A DNA stretch of 64,000 nt from an uncultured Lachnospiraceae bacterium (GCA_949743325.1 CATJTQ010000086.1:1-64000), one strand, 5' to 3'; positions 34,397 to 43,259 are shown, counted from the stretch's first letter. Numbers and translations: made by a program. The notes: generated by a model not told the origin, from the letters alone.

Positions 34397-35059
34397 ATGA
34401 CAATATTAGAAAAACATTTAAAAGACCCTGGAAGTGCAATTACACATTTTATAGGTATGATTGGAGCGTTATCTTTTGCAATTCCGCTGCTGCTAAAAGC
34501 TACTGACACAGTCCATATAATATCATTTAGTATATTCGCTCTCAGCATGGTATTACTGTATGGTGCAAGCACAACTTATCATACATTTGACATTTCTGAA
34601 AAAATCAATACCTTGTTAAAGAAAATAGACCACCTGATGATTTTTATATTGATTGCCGGCTCTTATACACCTGTCTGCCTTATTGTATTAAACGGTAAAA
34701 CCGGATATATACTTTTATCTGTAATATGGGGAATTGCAGTTATCGGCATGTTAGTAAAAGCATTTTTTATAAACTGTCCTAAATGGTTCTCATCAGTAAT
34801 ATATATTTCGATGGGATGGACAATTGTATTTGCTTTTGCACCATTGTTAAATGCCCTTTCTCAAATGGCATTTTTCTGGCTTCTTGCAGGAGGAATTATT
34901 TATACTATCGGCGGTGTTATATATGCGCTCAAACTTCCAATTTTTAATGAAAACCATAAATTCTTCAACTCGCATGTGATCTTTCATATTTTTGTTCTTG
35001 GGGGAAGTTTATGCCATTTTATCTTTATGTACAACTATGTTGCAGGAATACCTGTATAA
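34397..35059 (+). CDS. hemolysin III / PAQR-type membrane protein
   Basis: 220 residues from the ATG at 34397 (AGGAGG is seven bases upstream). Seven hydrophobic helices are predictable. The HlyIII signature is present: THFIGMIGALSFAIPL, STTYHTFDISEK, KKIDHLMIFILIAGSYTP near residue 75-90, and SHVIFHIFVLGGSLCHF at the end, which contain the Ser-His-Asp-His metal site of the PAQR fold. Its biochemical role in bacteria is unproven; hydrolase activity on lipids has been proposed for relatives. It is convergent with the Spo0A-like gene. Confidence 0.9.
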   Translation: MTILEKHLKDPGSAITHFIGMIGALSFAIPLLLKATDTVHIISFSIFALSMVLLYGASTTYHTFDISEKINTLLKKIDHLMIFILIAGSYTPVCLIVLNGKTGYILLSVIWGIAVIGMLVKAFFINCPKWFSSVIYISMGWTIVFAFAPLLNALSQMAFFWLLAGGIIYTIGGVIYALKLPIFNENHKFFNSHVIFHIFVLGGSLCHFIFMYNYVAGIPV

Positions 35060-35130
35060 TAATACTGTAATTACAAAAATACATCTTATATAGCATTTTG
35101 ATATAATGTAATTAAAAATCTAATCAAAGC

Positions 35131-35185
35131 CCCGCGGCATTTGCCAAACACCCATGCAAGCATTGTATTTTCCTCATTGCTATCG
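35131..35185. repeat. dispersed ~56-bp intergenic repeat, copy B
   Basis: Second copy of the repeat at 5784-5839 in the same orientation, with the shared 16-bp block TATTTTCCTCATTGCT. It lies between the hemolysin III stop and the terminator of the Spo0A-like gene. Confidence 0.55.
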
Positions 35186-35199
35186 GGAATAAAAAAACA

Positions 35200-35234
35200 G
35201 GCAGGTCAGCCTTCTTTAGTGCAGCCGACTTGCC
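35200..35234 (-). terminator. terminator of the Spo0A-like gene
   Basis: On the minus strand GGCAAGTCGGC pairs with GCTGACCTGCC with two imperfect positions and is followed by TGTTTTTTTATT. Confidence 0.8.
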
Positions 35235-35248
35235 TTATAACATTATAT

Positions 35249-35962
35249 TCAACTAGGTTTATTCGCTCTTATATATGAAGCAACGCTTACAATAAATTCA
35301 AAATTTTTATGCCGCTTCTCTTTTAAAATCTTCAGTTCCTCAGGTAATGAGGCGCTCTCTGCTTCAAAGCCTTTTTTTATAGCATATCTAATACTTCTCT
35401 CAACACTAGAATAACTTTTTCCAAATTTACGCGCTATCGTATAATAAAGCTGTTTTGAAATACCAGCTGATAAATTGTTCTCTAAAAGTACAGTTTCAAT
35501 AGCCATAAGAATATAATCATATCCTTTTAATCGCTCTGTCACTCCATAGGCAATCACAATTTCAGAAATTCTTTCTCTCTGTTCCTCAGCGTTCTCATAA
35601 CTTACATTCTCTTTACTTAACTTTGAAATAATTGAAAGAAGTTCATCCCCATTATAAGGTTTCATAAAATAATATGAAGATAAATCCAATGGTTTTTTTA
35701 CTGAACCACTATAAATAATTACAAAATATGGCGCTTTGTCTTTTAACGCATCATCTATTTTCTCTTTTAAATGTATTGCATCCACTTTAGGTATATCCAA
35801 GCTAACTAGAACAATATCTGGTCTGCATGTCAATATTTTTTCCTCTGCATTAATTCCATCTTCTGCTTCATCTATTACTGTTATATAATCTTCTTTTTCA
35901 AATAGCATACGCAACATTTCTCTTTCAACCATGTTATCATCTGCTATCAATATCTTAAGCAT
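35249..35962 (-). CDS. Spo0A-like regulator with a receiver lacking the phosphoacceptor Asp
   Basis: About 237 residues from the ATG at 35962. The N-terminal receiver has ILIADDNMVEREM and Lys in YYFMKPY, but the phosphoacceptor loop reads PDIVLVSLDIPKVDA where Spo0A has a Val/Leu-Asp-x-x-x-Pro (for example LLDIIMP), so Ser occupies the Asp position. Residues 125-235 match the Spo0A DNA-binding domain: ISEIVIAYGVTERLKGYDY, LYYTIARKFGKSYSSVERSI and RYAIKKGF. This domain is specific to spore formers. It therefore appears to be a Spo0A paralogue acting without, or with altered, phosphorylation. It lies next to the MacA/MacB-like operon but is divergent from it. Confidence 0.85.
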   Translation of the reverse strand: MLKILIADDNMVEREMLRMLFEKEDYITVIDEAEDGINAEEKILTCRPDIVLVSLDIPKVDAIHLKEKIDDALKDKAPYFVIIYSGSVKKPLDLSSYYFMKPYNGDELLSIISKLSKENVSYENAEEQRERISEIVIAYGVTERLKGYDYILMAIETVLLENNLSAGISKQLYYTIARKFGKSYSSVERSIRYAIKKGFEAESASLPEELKILKEKRHKNFEFIVSVASYIRANKPS

Positions 35963-36199
35963 GCTCACTCCCCCTTTCTAAAGTACATTAACATACGAAA
36001 TATATACCTATAGTTCATTTTATATAATATCATTTATTTTTATTTTTTGCAAAGTTTAATATGTCAATGCAGAAAAAAACTATAGCCCAGTCAGTAAAAA
36101 TTAACAAAAACTAATCTCAGCCTAAATATCCGTATAATACAATATACTGCTAAATAATCTTTTTATATATTAGCTTTTTGTTAAGATATTTTTTTACTC

Positions 36200-36228
36200 T
36201 TGACAAATTAATACTTAAGTATTATAAC
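36200..36228 (+). promoter_or_regulatory. promoter of the MacA/MacB-like efflux operon with overlapping palindromes
   Basis: TTGACA, a 17-bp spacer and TATAAC form the promoter about 85 bp upstream of the ATG at 36314. The perfect 16-bp palindrome TAATACTTAAGTATTA (36209-36224) lies inside the spacer and -10. Two further 9-bp inverted repeats overlap each other downstream: ATAACTGTA/TACAGTTAT (36224-36232 and 36246-36254) and GTTATAGCA/TGCTATAAC (36250-36258 and 36274-36282). Repression or mutually exclusive leader folding is plausible. The rest of the 351-bp gap (35963-36313) shows nothing I can name. Confidence 0.65.
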
Positions 36229-36313
36229 TGTACCAAGTGATTTAATACAGTTATAGCATTATATAAATGTATCTGCTATAACAAACATATAATGAAAACA
36301 GGAGGAAAATTAT

Positions 36314-37795
36314 ATGAAAAAGCAAAAAAAGAAACTTATCATTACTATTATTGCAATTGTAATTATATTACTATTTGTAATAATAAGCCTTGTAAGGTGT
36401 TCCAAACAATCTGCCAATGACAACACATCAACAGACACAGGTGTTCTCGCAGAACCTTTAGATGAACATGATCTATCTACCTCTATTTCAGTTTCAGGCA
36501 CTGTTGAAAGTCAGGAGAAATCATCAGTCACTTCAGACCTAACTTATAAAATTTCTCAGCTTAACGTTGAAGTTGGTGATTATGTTAATGCTGGAGATGT
36601 ATTGTGTGTATTTGATTCTGATGAGTTAGAGGCGCAAATTAAAACTCTTGAAGACCAGATAAATAACTCTAATTCACTGGATTCAAAACAAAAAAATATA
36701 AACAACCGCACGTTAAATGAAGCAAGATCAGAAAAACAAGTACAGCTTCAGTCTGCACAGAACATGATTAACAATGCACAGAATGACTATGACAGAGCTG
36801 TTTCAAATAAATCACAATTAGAAGAAGCTTACAATAATTGTCAAAATCAAATTTCACAAGTATCAAATACACTTAATAACACACTGGCAAATGAAGGACC
36901 ATCAGAAAATTATTTATCACTCCAGGAACAATTAAGTGAACTTACCATTACTTCAGGAAATATTTTATCCCAGATTCAGGAAAGCGAAAATGTAATCGCA
37001 TCATGCCGTCAGGCGTTAGATGAAGCAAATTCCAATTACCAATCTGTAGAAAAATCTGCAAACCAACAAATTCAATCCGCACAGGACGCAATAGATACTC
37101 AAAATCTATCTTCAAATAATGATGAGACAAAAAAAGAGCTGGACGCCTTAAAAAGAAAACTTGATAAAATCACTGTAAAAGCGGACCATTCTGGAATAAT
37201 TACATCTCTTAATGTTTCAAACGGCTCGCTTCATGCAGGCGGCGAACTAATGACAATACAAAATACCAATGCTCTTAAACTTACTGTATCCATAAAAGAA
37301 AGTGATATTCTAAATATTAAGCAGGGAATGAAAGTAATTGTAACAAGCAATGCCGACGAGAAAATTGAAGTTGAAGGAACAGTGACAAAAGTTGTAGATT
37401 TTGTAAGCTCCACTACAACAAATGAAGACGGCACAACAACCTCCGGATACTCTGCTGATATAACCCTGCCAGAAAACTGTGGTATGCTTCTTGGAATGGG
37501 TGCCAAAGCAAAAATCCTTATATCTGAAGAAAGCAAATCTTTAGCAGTTTCATATGACAGCATATTCAGCGAAAACGATAAATCATATGTATATAAAGCT
37601 GTACCATCAGATGGAGGCAAATATAAAATAGAAAAAGTTGAAGTCAAAACAGGAACCGACAGCACATATTACACTGGTATTACAAGCGATAATTTAGAAA
37701 AAGGAGATTTAATTGTCAGTTATCCTGATACAGTCAGTGAAGACAGCCTTGTTGACATAGATGAAACATATATCTCGCAAGAGGACGGTGAATAA
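36314..37795 (+). CDS. MacA-type membrane-fusion (HlyD-family) protein
   Basis: 493 residues. One N-terminal membrane helix (residues 8-29) is followed by a Cys, but no lipobox is clear. The lipoyl/biotinyl-like halves are SVSGTVESQEKSSVTSDL near 60 and VKADHSGIITSLNVSNG near 292; between them a Gln/Asn/Ser-rich helical hairpin (residues 110-280, coiled coil) is long for Gram-positive members. KVIVTSNADEKIEVEGTVTK begins the barrel. Together with the ATPase and the FtsX-type permease that follow, it builds an MacAB-like exporter for peptides or antibiotics. The stop is separated from the ATPase start by one base. Confidence 0.88.
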   Translation: MKKQKKKLIITIIAIVIILLFVIISLVRCSKQSANDNTSTDTGVLAEPLDEHDLSTSISVSGTVESQEKSSVTSDLTYKISQLNVEVGDYVNAGDVLCVFDSDELEAQIKTLEDQINNSNSLDSKQKNINNRTLNEARSEKQVQLQSAQNMINNAQNDYDRAVSNKSQLEEAYNNCQNQISQVSNTLNNTLANEGPSENYLSLQEQLSELTITSGNILSQIQESENVIASCRQALDEANSNYQSVEKSANQQIQSAQDAIDTQNLSSNNDETKKELDALKRKLDKITVKADHSGIITSLNVSNGSLHAGGELMTIQNTNALKLTVSIKESDILNIKQGMKVIVTSNADEKIEVEGTVTKVVDFVSSTTTNEDGTTTSGYSADITLPENCGMLLGMGAKAKILISEESKSLAVSYDSIFSENDKSYVYKAVPSDGGKYKIEKVEVKTGTDSTYYTGITSDNLEKGDLIVSYPDTVSEDSLVDIDETYISQEDGE

Positions 37796-37796
37796 T

Positions 37797-38495
37797 ATGC
37801 AGCCAGTCATTAAAATGAACAACATTATAAAACGGTACTATATAGGACAGCCAAATGAACTGCAGATATTGAACGGTATAGACTTGGAAGTACACAATAA
37901 TGAATTTATGTCAATTGTAGGAGAATCTGGTTCTGGTAAAAGTACACTTATGAATATTATAGGTGCGCTTGACAGACCTACAGAGGGAACTTATCTTCTT
38001 GACGGCGAAAATATTGGAGGACTAAATGATACTTCTCTTAGCAAAATAAGAAATATGAAAATTGGATTTGTATTTCAAAGTTTTTTCTTAATACCGCGTA
38101 CTACAGCACTCAAAAATGTTGAACTGCCAATGATGTACGCAGGCATTTCACAGAAACGCAGAAAAGAAAGAGCTATGGAACTTCTGGAGCTTGTCGGTAT
38201 GTCAGACAGAGCATTACATAAACCTAATGAGCTGTCAGGAGGACAATGTCAAAGAGTAGCTATCGCCAGAGCATTAAGCAATAATCCTTCTATAATACTT
38301 GCCGATGAACCTACGGGTGCCCTAGATTCAAAAACAGGGCATTTAGTAATGGATATATTTCATAAACTGCACTCAGAGCAGAAAAAAACAATTATTCTTA
38401 TAACACATAGTCCTGAACTTGCAAAAGAGACTGAACGTATTATAACAATTAGTGATGGTTCCATTCTATCTGAAACAAAAGGAGGTGCTGAGTAA
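37797..38495 (+). CDS. MacB-type ABC ATP-binding protein (LolD/MacB group)
   Basis: About 232 residues from MQPVIKMNNI. Walker A is GESGSGKST, Q-loop FVFQSFFLIP, signature [15 protein letters not shown], Walker B IILADEPTGALD and H-loop LITHS. The LSGGQCQ Cys is a small deviation from LSGGQQQ. The sequence is closest to the MacB/LolD/YknY group, which powers the mechanotransmission of substrates across membranes with a separate FtsX-type permease. It overlaps the permease gene by one base (TAATG). Confidence 0.93.
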   Translation: MQPVIKMNNIIKRYYIGQPNELQILNGIDLEVHNNEFMSIVGESGSGKSTLMNIIGALDRPTEGTYLLDGENIGGLNDTSLSKIRNMKIGFVFQSFFLIPRTTALKNVELPMMYAGISQKRRKERAMELLELVGMSDRALHKPNELSGGQCQRVAIARALSNNPSIILADEPTGALDSKTGHLVMDIFHKLHSEQKKTIILITHSPELAKETERIITISDGSILSETKGGAE

Positions 38496-39829
38496 TGAAT
38501 TTTCTCGAATCAATCAGGCTTGCATTCTCAAGTATTTCCGTTAATAAAATGAGATCATTTCTCACAATGCTCGGCATTATTATAGGTATAAGCTCTGTTA
38601 TAACAATCACAACTATAGGAAACTCACTAAAACAGACTATATCTTCCACTATGAACGACCTAGGAGGAGCAAATCTTATTTATGGATATATTGAACCATA
38701 CTACCCTGAAGATGATGAGAGCTGGGACACGTGGGTTTATCCAGAGATGGATGACGAAGACTATATAACCGACAGTGATATTGCCGATTACAAAGCCACA
38801 TTTGCAGGCGAAGTTAAAGCAGTAGTTGTGCAGACTTACCTTGCTGGAGGTGCGCTTTACAAAAAAGGATCTCTATATGCAAATGTAAATGTAGAAGGCG
38901 TCTCTGAAGGTTACATTGACTCAATGGGGCTTGAAATAATTAGAGGAAGAGATATAAATGAACGCGATTACAATGAAAAAAGACATTCCGCACTTGTATC
39001 TGATTTATTTGTAAAATATGCCCTTGAAGAAGGTGAAGATCCTATCGGAAAAGAAATTACGGTCTCTCTTCCAGACGGCGCAGCTTATTCCTTTGTTATT
39101 GCCGGCGTATATAAATATGATAAAAGAATATTCGGCAAAGGAGAGAGTGGTAAATCTGAAAAAGATTTAACAACACCCATATATATCGCTGCATCAACAT
39201 CAAACAAACTATCAGATAATCCTATGCCCGGTTATGAAAATCTGCAGATTATATCTGAAAAGGGGGCTGATCCTACCGCATTATCACAAAAAACAAGTGA
39301 ATACTTCTCAAATACAGTGTTTGCAGAAAATGAAGATTTTAGATTTTCCTGCCAGGATCTTGCCTCAGAACTTTCTATGATAAATAATGTTGTTGATATA
39401 TTAACTGTGGCTATTGCAGTTATAGCTGCTATATCCCTAGTAGTAGGCGGTATAGGCGTTATGAACATTATGCTTGTAAGCATTATGGAGAGAACAAAAG
39501 AAATAGGTATAAGAAAAGCACTTGGAGCTAAAAACTCTAATATTAAAGCACAATTTTTAACTGAGTCTGTTATTATCTGTCTTATAGGAGGTATTATAGG
39601 TATTACACTGGGTATAGCCAACGGTTTTCTTATTGGATTTTTAGTAAAGACAATCGGAGCTTCAATGGCTGCTGAATATATGTCTCTGCTGTCAATAACT
39701 GTTAGACCATCTATATCCGCAATTATAATTGCGGTAGGATTTTCAATGCTAACCGGAGTAATTTTTGGTTCTTATCCGGCATCAAGGGCAGCTAAGCTAT
39801 CACCAATTGACGCCCTTAGATATGAGTAA
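38495..39829 (+). CDS. MacB/FtsX-type permease
   Basis: 444 residues. The first helix is near residues 20-40 (KMRSFLTMLGIIIGISSVIT), a large extracytoplasmic domain spans 60-290, and three more helices follow (VDILTVAIAVIAAISLVVGG, LTESVIICLIGGIIGI, SISAIIIAVGFSMLTGV). MERTKEIGIRKALGAKNSNI is the conserved FtsX cytoplasmic loop, and ASRAAKLSPIDALRYE is the typical end of the family. It is separate from the ATPase, as in Gram-positive operons. The target may be a peptide or antimicrobial; no sequence evidence settles it. Confidence 0.92.
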   Translation: MNFLESIRLAFSSISVNKMRSFLTMLGIIIGISSVITITTIGNSLKQTISSTMNDLGGANLIYGYIEPYYPEDDESWDTWVYPEMDDEDYITDSDIADYKATFAGEVKAVVVQTYLAGGALYKKGSLYANVNVEGVSEGYIDSMGLEIIRGRDINERDYNEKRHSALVSDLFVKYALEEGEDPIGKEITVSLPDGAAYSFVIAGVYKYDKRIFGKGESGKSEKDLTTPIYIAASTSNKLSDNPMPGYENLQIISEKGADPTALSQKTSEYFSNTVFAENEDFRFSCQDLASELSMINNVVDILTVAIAVIAAISLVVGGIGVMNIMLVSIMERTKEIGIRKALGAKNSNIKAQFLTESVIICLIGGIIGITLGIANGFLIGFLVKTIGASMAAEYMSLLSITVRPSISAIIIAVGFSMLTGVIFGSYPASRAAKLSPIDALRYE

Positions 39830-39885
39830 ACAATACTGTAAACACATTTGAATATTGAATACATTATTTACTTGTGATATACTAT

Positions 39886-39914
39886 GAGCAGCTGTATACT
39901 TTATACAGCTGCTC
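39886..39914 (+). terminator. strong hairpin after the permease
   Basis: GAGCAGCTGTATA, CTT and TATACAGCTGCTC form a perfect 13-bp stem. The following ATTCTAACATTA is weakly T-rich, so it may only partly terminate; the 39940 gene begins 25 bp later with its own site. Confidence 0.6.
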
Positions 39915-39939
39915 ATTCTAACATTATTTGGAGGCTTTT

Positions 39940-41121
39940 ATGAAACGCAGAAAACATTTTAAATACATTAAAAACTTTTTATTAATATTAATATCAGTTA
40001 TATTTATTACAGGAACACTTTCAACAGACACAGAAGCAAAAAAAGATAAAAAATCTGAAAGCAATTTTACCGGACACTGGCAGATAATCAACTCCATGTC
40101 TGATATACCATCATGCGGTTATGTACTGCTTGGCTATGCAAAAGATACTTCTAAACTCTTCTATGGGTCACTTGATTCTACTGAGAACAAAATACTAACT
40201 ACTTCCCTTGACAAAAAACTTATCCAAATTGATGATACTACCGACAAGGCATTTATGTTAATCCAAGATAAAGAATCTTTCTATATACAACTTGCAAATA
40301 AAAAATACTTAAAAATAAGCGGGGATCTTACCAATGCTGTAATTGAAGAGACAGATAAATTAGAAGAAGCTTCCGCATTTAGAATTGAGATGACTAACCA
40401 TGACTCCAATGGTTATGCATACTATCGAATATTTATTCCTGTCGGTTTATCAGATCTATCTCTGACAATTTCTAATGGTAAAATAGCTCTTAGTTCTGCT
40501 TGCCATTCAGGATTTTATATTATGGCAGAAGCTACTAAAATTAAAGAGCCGCCATTTGGTAACTCAACTAAAACTATTAGATTTATAGCTACAATTGTTG
40601 TTGTTGCTCTTGTTATAATTATGTTATATTTGTACCATAAAAATATTTTAAATCTTATCACATTCGGAATATCAACCATTTGTATAATTGCGCTTTTAGT
40701 ATTTTTTATGATATTTGCGATAACTTCTGTTAAACCAGGACTATATGTGCTCCGCAAATCAACTTTTAATGCTACGCAAGTGAAACCTCTGCCAGAAAGA
40801 AAACAACATAAATCATATTATGAAATAATAGCTGACGGAAGCGCGATATTTTCTTTTGAGGGAGATGAAAACAACGCTTATATATGGGGATGTTCCATAA
40901 ATGACTCAAATGTATTTACAACAACATCTTCAGGAAATTATACGAGCGGACTTTATACTATATTGCTGCGTCCTTTCTCAGCAGGAACTTATGATATAGT
41001 ATTTTATTATTATGATGTTACAAAAGGTTTATCAACAACAATCGAATGTAAAACATTCCGTATTGTAGTTGACGAAACAAACAAGATAACATCTGTAGAA
41101 CAAGTAATGGGAGAAGTGTAA
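39940..41121 (+). CDS. hypothetical secreted/membrane protein with two central helices
   Basis: 393 residues from the ATG at 39940 (GGAGG six bases upstream). An N-terminal signal-like segment (residues 9-32) is followed by an extracytoplasmic domain with repeated beta strands (KAFMLIQDKESFYIQLANKK; reminiscent of a beta-trefoil), then two membrane helices near residues 207-225 and 232-260. The C-terminal half is a second soluble domain whose NNAYIWGCSINDSNVF and AGTYDIVFYYYDV recall chagasin-like folds. I do not recognise a family. It follows the efflux operon and could be an accessory factor for it; this is inference. Confidence 0.65.
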   Translation: MKRRKHFKYIKNFLLILISVIFITGTLSTDTEAKKDKKSESNFTGHWQIINSMSDIPSCGYVLLGYAKDTSKLFYGSLDSTENKILTTSLDKKLIQIDDTTDKAFMLIQDKESFYIQLANKKYLKISGDLTNAVIEETDKLEEASAFRIEMTNHDSNGYAYYRIFIPVGLSDLSLTISNGKIALSSACHSGFYIMAEATKIKEPPFGNSTKTIRFIATIVVVALVIIMLYLYHKNILNLITFGISTICIIALLVFFMIFAITSVKPGLYVLRKSTFNATQVKPLPERKQHKSYYEIIADGSAIFSFEGDENNAYIWGCSINDSNVFTTTSSGNYTSGLYTILLRPFSAGTYDIVFYYYDVTKGLSTTIECKTFRIVVDETNKITSVEQVMGEV

Positions 41122-41123
41122 TC

Positions 41124-41729
41124 TCACCCCTCCCACTTACGAATTCTATATGACGCCCCTAACTCTTCACAGAGTTTTCTGCACTGTTCTTCTTCTTCCT
41201 TTGAAATTGTAGTCTCAACAGTTGTAAGCACTACATTAGGAAGCTGTTTTACACACTTTTTGGCAAATTCAATCATTGCATCATAAGACTTGCCTTTGAA
41301 TTTAGAACAAACCAAATCTTCATATTTATCTTTGTCTGGATTGTTAAGACTGATTGAGACTGTATCAATCAGTCCTCTCATCTCCGGCACGATATCTCTT
41401 CCATTAATCAAATTGCCCACACCATTTGTATTAATTCTAATCGGCTTATTATAAGTCTTCTTAACATAATCTGCGACTTCTTTCAGCACGTCAAAGCTCT
41501 CTGTAGGTTCTCCAAATCCGCAAAAAACAACCTCTTCATATTCATCCATATCAAACCTTTTAAATTCATCAATAACCTCCGCCGCTGACGGCTCCCTCTC
41601 AAGCCACAGACTTTTTGATTCTCCCATCTTATCCATAGACTTTCTAAGACAAAATCTACAAGAATAAGGACATCGATTTGTTAAATTTACATATAAATTA
41701 TTATGCACTTTATATAAAATTTCCATCAT
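41124..41729 (-). CDS. radical-SAM protein, TatD-associated type
   Basis: About 201 residues, with the start chosen at MMEILYKV where GGAGG is about five bases away. The cluster motif is CPYSCRFC (C-x3-C-x2-C) near residue 18. The TIM-barrel strands read VVFCGFGEPTESFDVLKEV, RINTNGVGN and IDTVSISLNNPDK. It matches the small 'TatD family-associated' radical-SAM group, which lacks a C-terminal extension; its substrate is unknown. No tatD gene is adjacent here. It lies 21 bp after the pyridoxal kinase gene, in a nrdG-kinase-radical-SAM run. Confidence 0.85.
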   Translation of the reverse strand: MMEILYKVHNNLYVNLTNRCPYSCRFCLRKSMDKMGESKSLWLEREPSAAEVIDEFKRFDMDEYEEVVFCGFGEPTESFDVLKEVADYVKKTYNKPIRINTNGVGNLINGRDIVPEMRGLIDTVSISLNNPDKDKYEDLVCSKFKGKSYDAMIEFAKKCVKQLPNVVLTTVETTISKEEEEQCRKLCEELGASYRIRKWEG

Positions 41730-41749
41730 TAATACCTCCATTGACTATA

Positions 41750-42577
41750 TTATTTCAATATTCCAAGATATTCTTCAAAACATACACCATCCGTAATAGG
41801 AATTTCCATTTCAATTGATTTTACAATACATTTCTTAATAAAATCAGCCGCTTTTCTTACAGATTCCTCAAATGGCACTCCATTTACTGCATCAGCAGAA
41901 ATTATGGCAGAAAAAATGTCGCCTGTACCAGAGCGAGACTCACCTATCTTCTTAGTTTTAATAATTGTACTTTTCTTACCCCTCTCATAACAATAATTTG
42001 CAATATAGCTGCCCCAGGAAATTCCGGTAATGACAATTTTATCAGGTCCTTCACTTGAAAGCTTGGACGCCATTTTATCTAGTTCCTCCTTAGTCCATGA
42101 CTCATGATAATCTGTATCTGTCAGTACACAGATTTCTGTAAGATTAGGAGTAAGAATATCTGCATAACGAACAAGTCTTCGCATCTCTTTACATGCATCC
42201 ATTGTATATGTACAATATAATTTTCCATAATCACCCATAACAGGATCAACTATAGTAACATTATCTTCAGTCTTAAACATTTCCATAAACTTCTCTACAA
42301 TTTGAATCTGATGTTTTGAGCCAAGAAAACCCGTACATATACCATTAAACTTCAAATCAAGCTTTTTCCACTCATCCATGTAAGCACACATCTTCTTAGT
42401 ATAATCATCAAAAAAGAAACTGTCAAAACCTGTATGGTTAGACAAAATAGCCGTTGGAAGCGGACAGCATTGTATTTTCATTTTAGAAATAATGGGAAGC
42501 TCAACTGCAATTGAACATCTTCCAAACCCTGACAAATCATTGACTATTGCAAGTTTTTTCTGATTATTGTGATTCAT
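41750..42577 (-). CDS. pyridoxal/pyridoxamine kinase
   Basis: 275 residues of ribokinase fold. The N-terminal AIVNDLSGFGRCSIAVELPI is the signature of the pyridoxamine kinase group, and the anion hole/ATP loop SRSGTGDIFSA near residue 215 contains the catalytic Asp. It phosphorylates the B6 vitamers to PLP precursors, so PLP enzymes such as CysK would depend on it. The start overlaps the nrdG stop by 14 bases. The symbol pdxY or pdxK is not assigned. Confidence 0.92.
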   Translation of the reverse strand: MNHNNQKKLAIVNDLSGFGRCSIAVELPIISKMKIQCCPLPTAILSNHTGFDSFFFDDYTKKMCAYMDEWKKLDLKFNGICTGFLGSKHQIQIVEKFMEMFKTEDNVTIVDPVMGDYGKLYCTYTMDACKEMRRLVRYADILTPNLTEICVLTDTDYHESWTKEELDKMASKLSSEGPDKIVITGISWGSYIANYCYERGKKSTIIKTKKIGESRSGTGDIFSAIISADAVNGVPFEESVRKAADFIKKCIVKSIEMEIPITDGVCFEEYLGILK

Positions 42578-43082
42578 AATTAACTACTCCATTTCTGGAC
42601 TTTTTTACATCTATAAGCCTTTGATTCCTACTGCCTCTAAATCTAAGAGTAATATCTTTCTTATCAAGAACAAATTCCCCATCTACAAGAACATCGATAC
42701 ATTCAAGCATCTTATCTGTATATTTAGTATATACTTTTCCATTATATACCAAATCCTTATCAAATAAGTAGCCTGTATAACACCAAATATCCTTATCTTC
42801 ATACAATTTTGATATATCTTTCAAAAAAGGGGCAAGAATCTCCTGATTTTCCGGCTCAAATGGTTCTCCGCCTAACAGCGTAAGACCCTGAATATAATCT
42901 GGTTTGAGCAAACTTATTATATGCTCTTTTGTCTTATCTGTAAAGAGATTCCCATATGAAAAATCCCATGTCTGCGGATTAAAACATCCTCTACAGTGAT
43001 GGCGGCAGCCAGAAACAAATAATGAAACCCTCACTCCCGGACCATTTGCAATATCATAATTTTTAATTTCACCGTAGTACAC
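42564..43082 (-). CDS. nrdG: anaerobic ribonucleotide reductase activating protein
   Basis: 172 residues. The radical-SAM cluster motif is CRHHCRGC (C-x3-C-x2-C) near residues 26-33, and GLTLLGGEPFEPEN is the SAM-binding GGEP motif. IANGPGVRVSLFVSGC is the NrdG signature. It generates the glycyl radical of NrdD using SAM and reduced flavodoxin or ferredoxin. nrdD ends 206 bp upstream with a terminator-like hairpin between, so nrdG may also have its own promoter. Its stop overlaps the pyridoxal kinase start by 14 bases. Confidence 0.95.
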   Translation of the reverse strand: MYYGEIKNYDIANGPGVRVSLFVSGCRHHCRGCFNPQTWDFSYGNLFTDKTKEHIISLLKPDYIQGLTLLGGEPFEPENQEILAPFLKDISKLYEDKDIWCYTGYLFDKDLVYNGKVYTKYTDKMLECIDVLVDGEFVLDKKDITLRFRGSRNQRLIDVKKSRNGVVNYESQ

Positions 43083-43239
43083 CGTGATTTTCTCCTTCCA
43101 ACTTATTTATTGTCATAAAGTTACAATACTGATTATAATTAGACATTGTACAGCGACTAAATATTTCTCTTATCAACAACAGAATGTGTAATTATTTACA
43201 CTGTTAAGTCTTTACACAGATAATTTATAATATACAAAA

Positions 43240-43259
43240 TCGCCGCCATCAAACGGCGA
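43240..43259 (-). terminator. hairpin after nrdD
   Basis: On the minus strand TCGCCG, an 8-nt loop, CGGCGA and TTTTG form a short terminator-like structure about 30 bp after the nrdD stop. Confidence 0.65.

Noticed and set aside
35131..35248. A small RNA gene between hemolysin III and the Spo0A-like gene
   Set aside because: The segment is explained by the dispersed repeat and the terminator; no promoter was found to support an RNA.
37231..37665. 144-codon minus-strand frame opposite the MacA-type gene
   Set aside because: Antisense shadow of a well-supported gene; hydrophobic reading of the reverse frame only.
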